In this document: piece after piece, positions 62,678-64,000 of the stretch
Layout of the letters: every line of letters begins with the position of its first letter
Numbering within the stretch: position 1 is the first letter of the stretch
NCBI RefSeq assembly: GCF_002776695.1
Contig: NZ_LFJC01000003.1
Coordinates: 707,588-771,587, forward strand
Length of the DNA stretch: 64,000 nt
From: Bradyrhizobium nitroreducens
GTDB lineage: Bacteria; Pseudomonadota; Alphaproteobacteria; Rhizobiales; Xanthobacteraceae
Reading direction: 5' to 3'
Program-made: the position numbers and the translations under genes
Notes under the pieces: generated by a model
Database searches by the model: none
What the model was told of the DNA's origin: nothing
Seen by the model: only the letters and a program-made list of their open reading frames with translations

Positions 62678-63097
62678 ATGACCGCTCCCGACATCCCCGC
62701 CGGCTTCGAGCCGCATTTTCGCAAGGCGCCGCTGACCGATCCCTGGGAGCCGCTCTATTCGAAAAAGACCGACAAGGGCGTCACCGTGGGCTTGCGTCTG
62801 GCGACGCCACACACCAACGCGCGCGGCCTGATCCATGGCGGGCTGATCGCGGCATTGTCGGATGCCGCCATGGGTTACAGCTGCGCCCAGGCGACGGGCT
62901 GGACGACGTCGTTCGTCACCATCTCGCTGTCGATCGACTATGTCGGCGCCGCCGGGATCGGCCAATGGCTCGCGGTCGAAGGCGAAGCGATCAAGACCGG
63001 CAATACGATCTGCTTCGCGCAGTGCCTGGTGAGGGCCGACGACGCCGTGATCGCGCGGGCGAGCGGCACGTTCCGCGTGGTGCCCAAGAAGGGTTAG
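62678..63097 (+). CDS. PaaI-family thioesterase
   Basis: A 139-residue hotdog-fold thioesterase with the PaaI-type active region 'ARGLIHGGLIAALSDAAMGY' (HGG at 53-55, Asp62). It hydrolyses an acyl-CoA, usually an aromatic or medium-chain one, in the cytoplasm. It lies 222 bases downstream of pobA across a palindromic repeat, on the same strand. A link to aromatic CoA esters is likely from the context but not shown by sequence alone. It is convergent with the LysR gene. Confidence 0.92.
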   Translation: MTAPDIPAGFEPHFRKAPLTDPWEPLYSKKTDKGVTVGLRLATPHTNARGLIHGGLIAALSDAAMGYSCAQATGWTTSFVTISLSIDYVGAAGIGQWLAVEGEAIKTGNTICFAQCLVRADDAVIARASGTFRVVPKKG

Positions 63098-63104
63098 TTG
63101 TCGT

Positions 63105-63180
63105 TTCGGGGCGGTGCGACGCACCGAACCCGGAACCTCGAGATTCCGGGGGCTCGCTTCGCGAGTCCCGGAATGACGGT
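63105..63180. repeat. Palindromic repeat (CGGAATGACGG family), copy 2
   Basis: GTTTCGGGGCGGTGCGACGC, then CGAACCCGGAA and 'AGATTCCGGGGGCTCGCTTCGCGAG', ending CCCGGAATGACGG. It is related to 14297-14413 and lies between convergent genes. Confidence 0.65.
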
Positions 63181-63182
63181 CG

Positions 63183-64000
63183 TCACCCGAATCTCCACTC
63201 TGCCGTCTCCACCACGAGATCGATGAACGCGCGCACCTTGGCCGAGAGCAGGCGCGAGGTCGGATAGACGATATGGATCGGCAGCGCCGGCTGCTCGTAT
63301 GCCGCGAGCACGATTTTGAGCCGCCCGCGCTTCAGCCCCTCGGCGGCCTGATAGGCCAGCACGCGCGTCACGCCGCCGCCGGCCTCGGCATATTGCAGGG
63401 CGGCGTCGGCGCTGTTGCTGGCGAAGCGCGGGGCCGTCGTCACCTCGATGTCGCGACCGTCCTGAACGAAATGCCAGATGGCGGACGGGCCGAACGCGAT
63501 GGTCTGATGCGCGAGCAATTCTTGCGGTGTCTTCGGTTCGCCGTGACGCCTAAGATAGCCCGGCGTCGCCACCGTGATCCGCCGCATCTCGCCGACCTGG
63601 CGCGCAACCAGCGAGGAATCGGCGAGATGACCGATCCGCACCGCGGCGTCGACAGCGTCTTCCACGAGGTTGACGAGATGGTCCGACAGCCTGAGCTCGG
63701 CGGCGACCTCGGGATAGCGCTTGAGATAGGCCGTCATCACCGACGCAACATGCAGCCGGCCGAAACCGACCGGGGCCGACACCACGAGGCGCCCGCTCGG
63801 CCGGTTGCGTTCCTCCCGGGCGGAGCCGTCGGCCTCCTCGACATCGGCGAGGATGCGCCGCGCGCGTTCCAGGTAGCGCGTGCCGACGTCGGTCAGCGTC
63901 ACCTGCCGCGTGGTCCGCTGCAACAGCCGGGCGCCGAGATGCTCCTCCAGCGCCGCGATCAGCCGCGTCACCGCCGAGGGCGACAGCCTCAGTTTGCGCG
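63183..64000 (-). CDS. LysR-family transcriptional regulator (N-terminus outside window)
   Basis: 272 residues of a LysR-type regulator are visible. The frame is still open at the right edge, where 'KLRLSPSAVTRLIAALEEHL' is the recognition half of the helix-turn-helix. Then come 'GARLLQRTTRQVTLTDVGTR' and the substrate-binding domain (about 80 residues later to the end, 'PSGRLVVSAPVGFGRLHVAS'). The true start lies some 25 codons further right. The group resembles regulators such as DsdC/AaeR-like CrgA relatives. It could control genes to its right, which are not visible; the nearest leftward gene is convergent. Confidence 0.93.
   Translation of the reverse strand, partial: RKLRLSPSAVTRLIAALEEHLGARLLQRTTRQVTLTDVGTRYLERARRILADVEEADGSAREERNRPSGRLVVSAPVGFGRLHVASVMTAYLKRYPEVAAELRLSDHLVNLVEDAVDAAVRIGHLADSSLVARQVGEMRRITVATPGYLRRHGEPKTPQELLAHQTIAFGPSAIWHFVQDGRDIEVTTAPRFASNSADAALQYAEAGGGVTRVLAYQAAEGLKRGRLKIVLAAYEQPALPIHIVYPTSRLLSAKVRAFIDLVVETAEWRFG

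Overview
The window looks like chromosomal DNA of a high-GC alphaproteobacterium, most probably Bradyrhizobium or a close relative in the Nitrobacteraceae. The reasons are an mbfA-type ferritin/VIT iron exporter with an Irr-like ICE palindrome at its promoter, a rhizobial-type initiator tRNA, strong GC3 codon use, many dispersed palindromic intergenic repeats, and a dense set of aromatic-acid and acyl-CoA catabolic genes. There is no rRNA, no CRISPR array, no transposase and no phage gene.

Region by region. 1-9.6 kb: end of a zinc alcohol dehydrogenase, an amidase, mbfA, an epoxide-hydrolase-like enzyme, two paralogous metallo-beta-lactamase-fold hydrolases, a serine beta-lactamase-fold protein, a GST and a fumarylacetoacetase-family hydrolase. 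9.6-16 kb: a DUF3775 protein, two SDR enzymes, a CvpA-like membrane protein, and a GMC alcohol dehydrogenase plus coniferyl-aldehyde-type dehydrogenase pair. 16.2-21.5 kb: the intact initiator tRNA-Met gene, then a TetR/TetX-like monooxygenase pair with two identical-format operators. This pair is bracketed by a 130-bp direct repeat, the far copy of which carries a decayed tRNA-fMet. Beyond it lie two paralogous uncharacterised proteins around a MATE exporter. 21.7-31.2 kb: a very large zinc-ribbon/cyclase/AAA/TPR signalling protein, opgC, and a HlyD-RbbA-ABC2 permease export operon.

31.5-41.5 kb: an ABC substrate-binding protein gene broken by one in-frame amber codon, an acyl-CoA synthetase, an internally deleted alcohol dehydrogenase remnant, an AraC regulator, an outer-membrane beta-barrel protein, a third MBL protein, a MetX-like hydrolase and fatty-acid desaturase behind a perfect 29-bp palindrome, and a REC-EAL c-di-GMP phosphodiesterase. 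41.6-51.7 kb: small secreted proteins, a cyclic-nucleotide-gated K+ channel with an enoyl-CoA hydratase, a TAXI-type solute-binding protein, and two separate WYL-regulator/GST divergent modules that share a related operator.

51.9-64 kb is a hydroxycinnamate / 4-hydroxybenzoate block. It holds an orphan branched-chain-type binding protein, a 4HBT thioesterase, an HSD10-like SDR, feruloyl-CoA synthase, an enoyl-CoA hydratase, a DUF3237 protein, a complete TRAP transporter, 4-hydroxybenzoate 3-hydroxylase (pobA), a PaaI thioesterase and the start of a LysR gene. Matching GTTAT-N5-ATAA(C/T) inverted repeats lie in front of the feruloyl-CoA operon and pobA. This suggests one regulator, not in the window, that controls uptake, side-chain shortening and ring hydroxylation together. 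The best leads are this shared operator, the paired WYL/GST modules, the tRNA-fMet islet, the two broken genes and the uncharacterised paralogues around the MATE pump.
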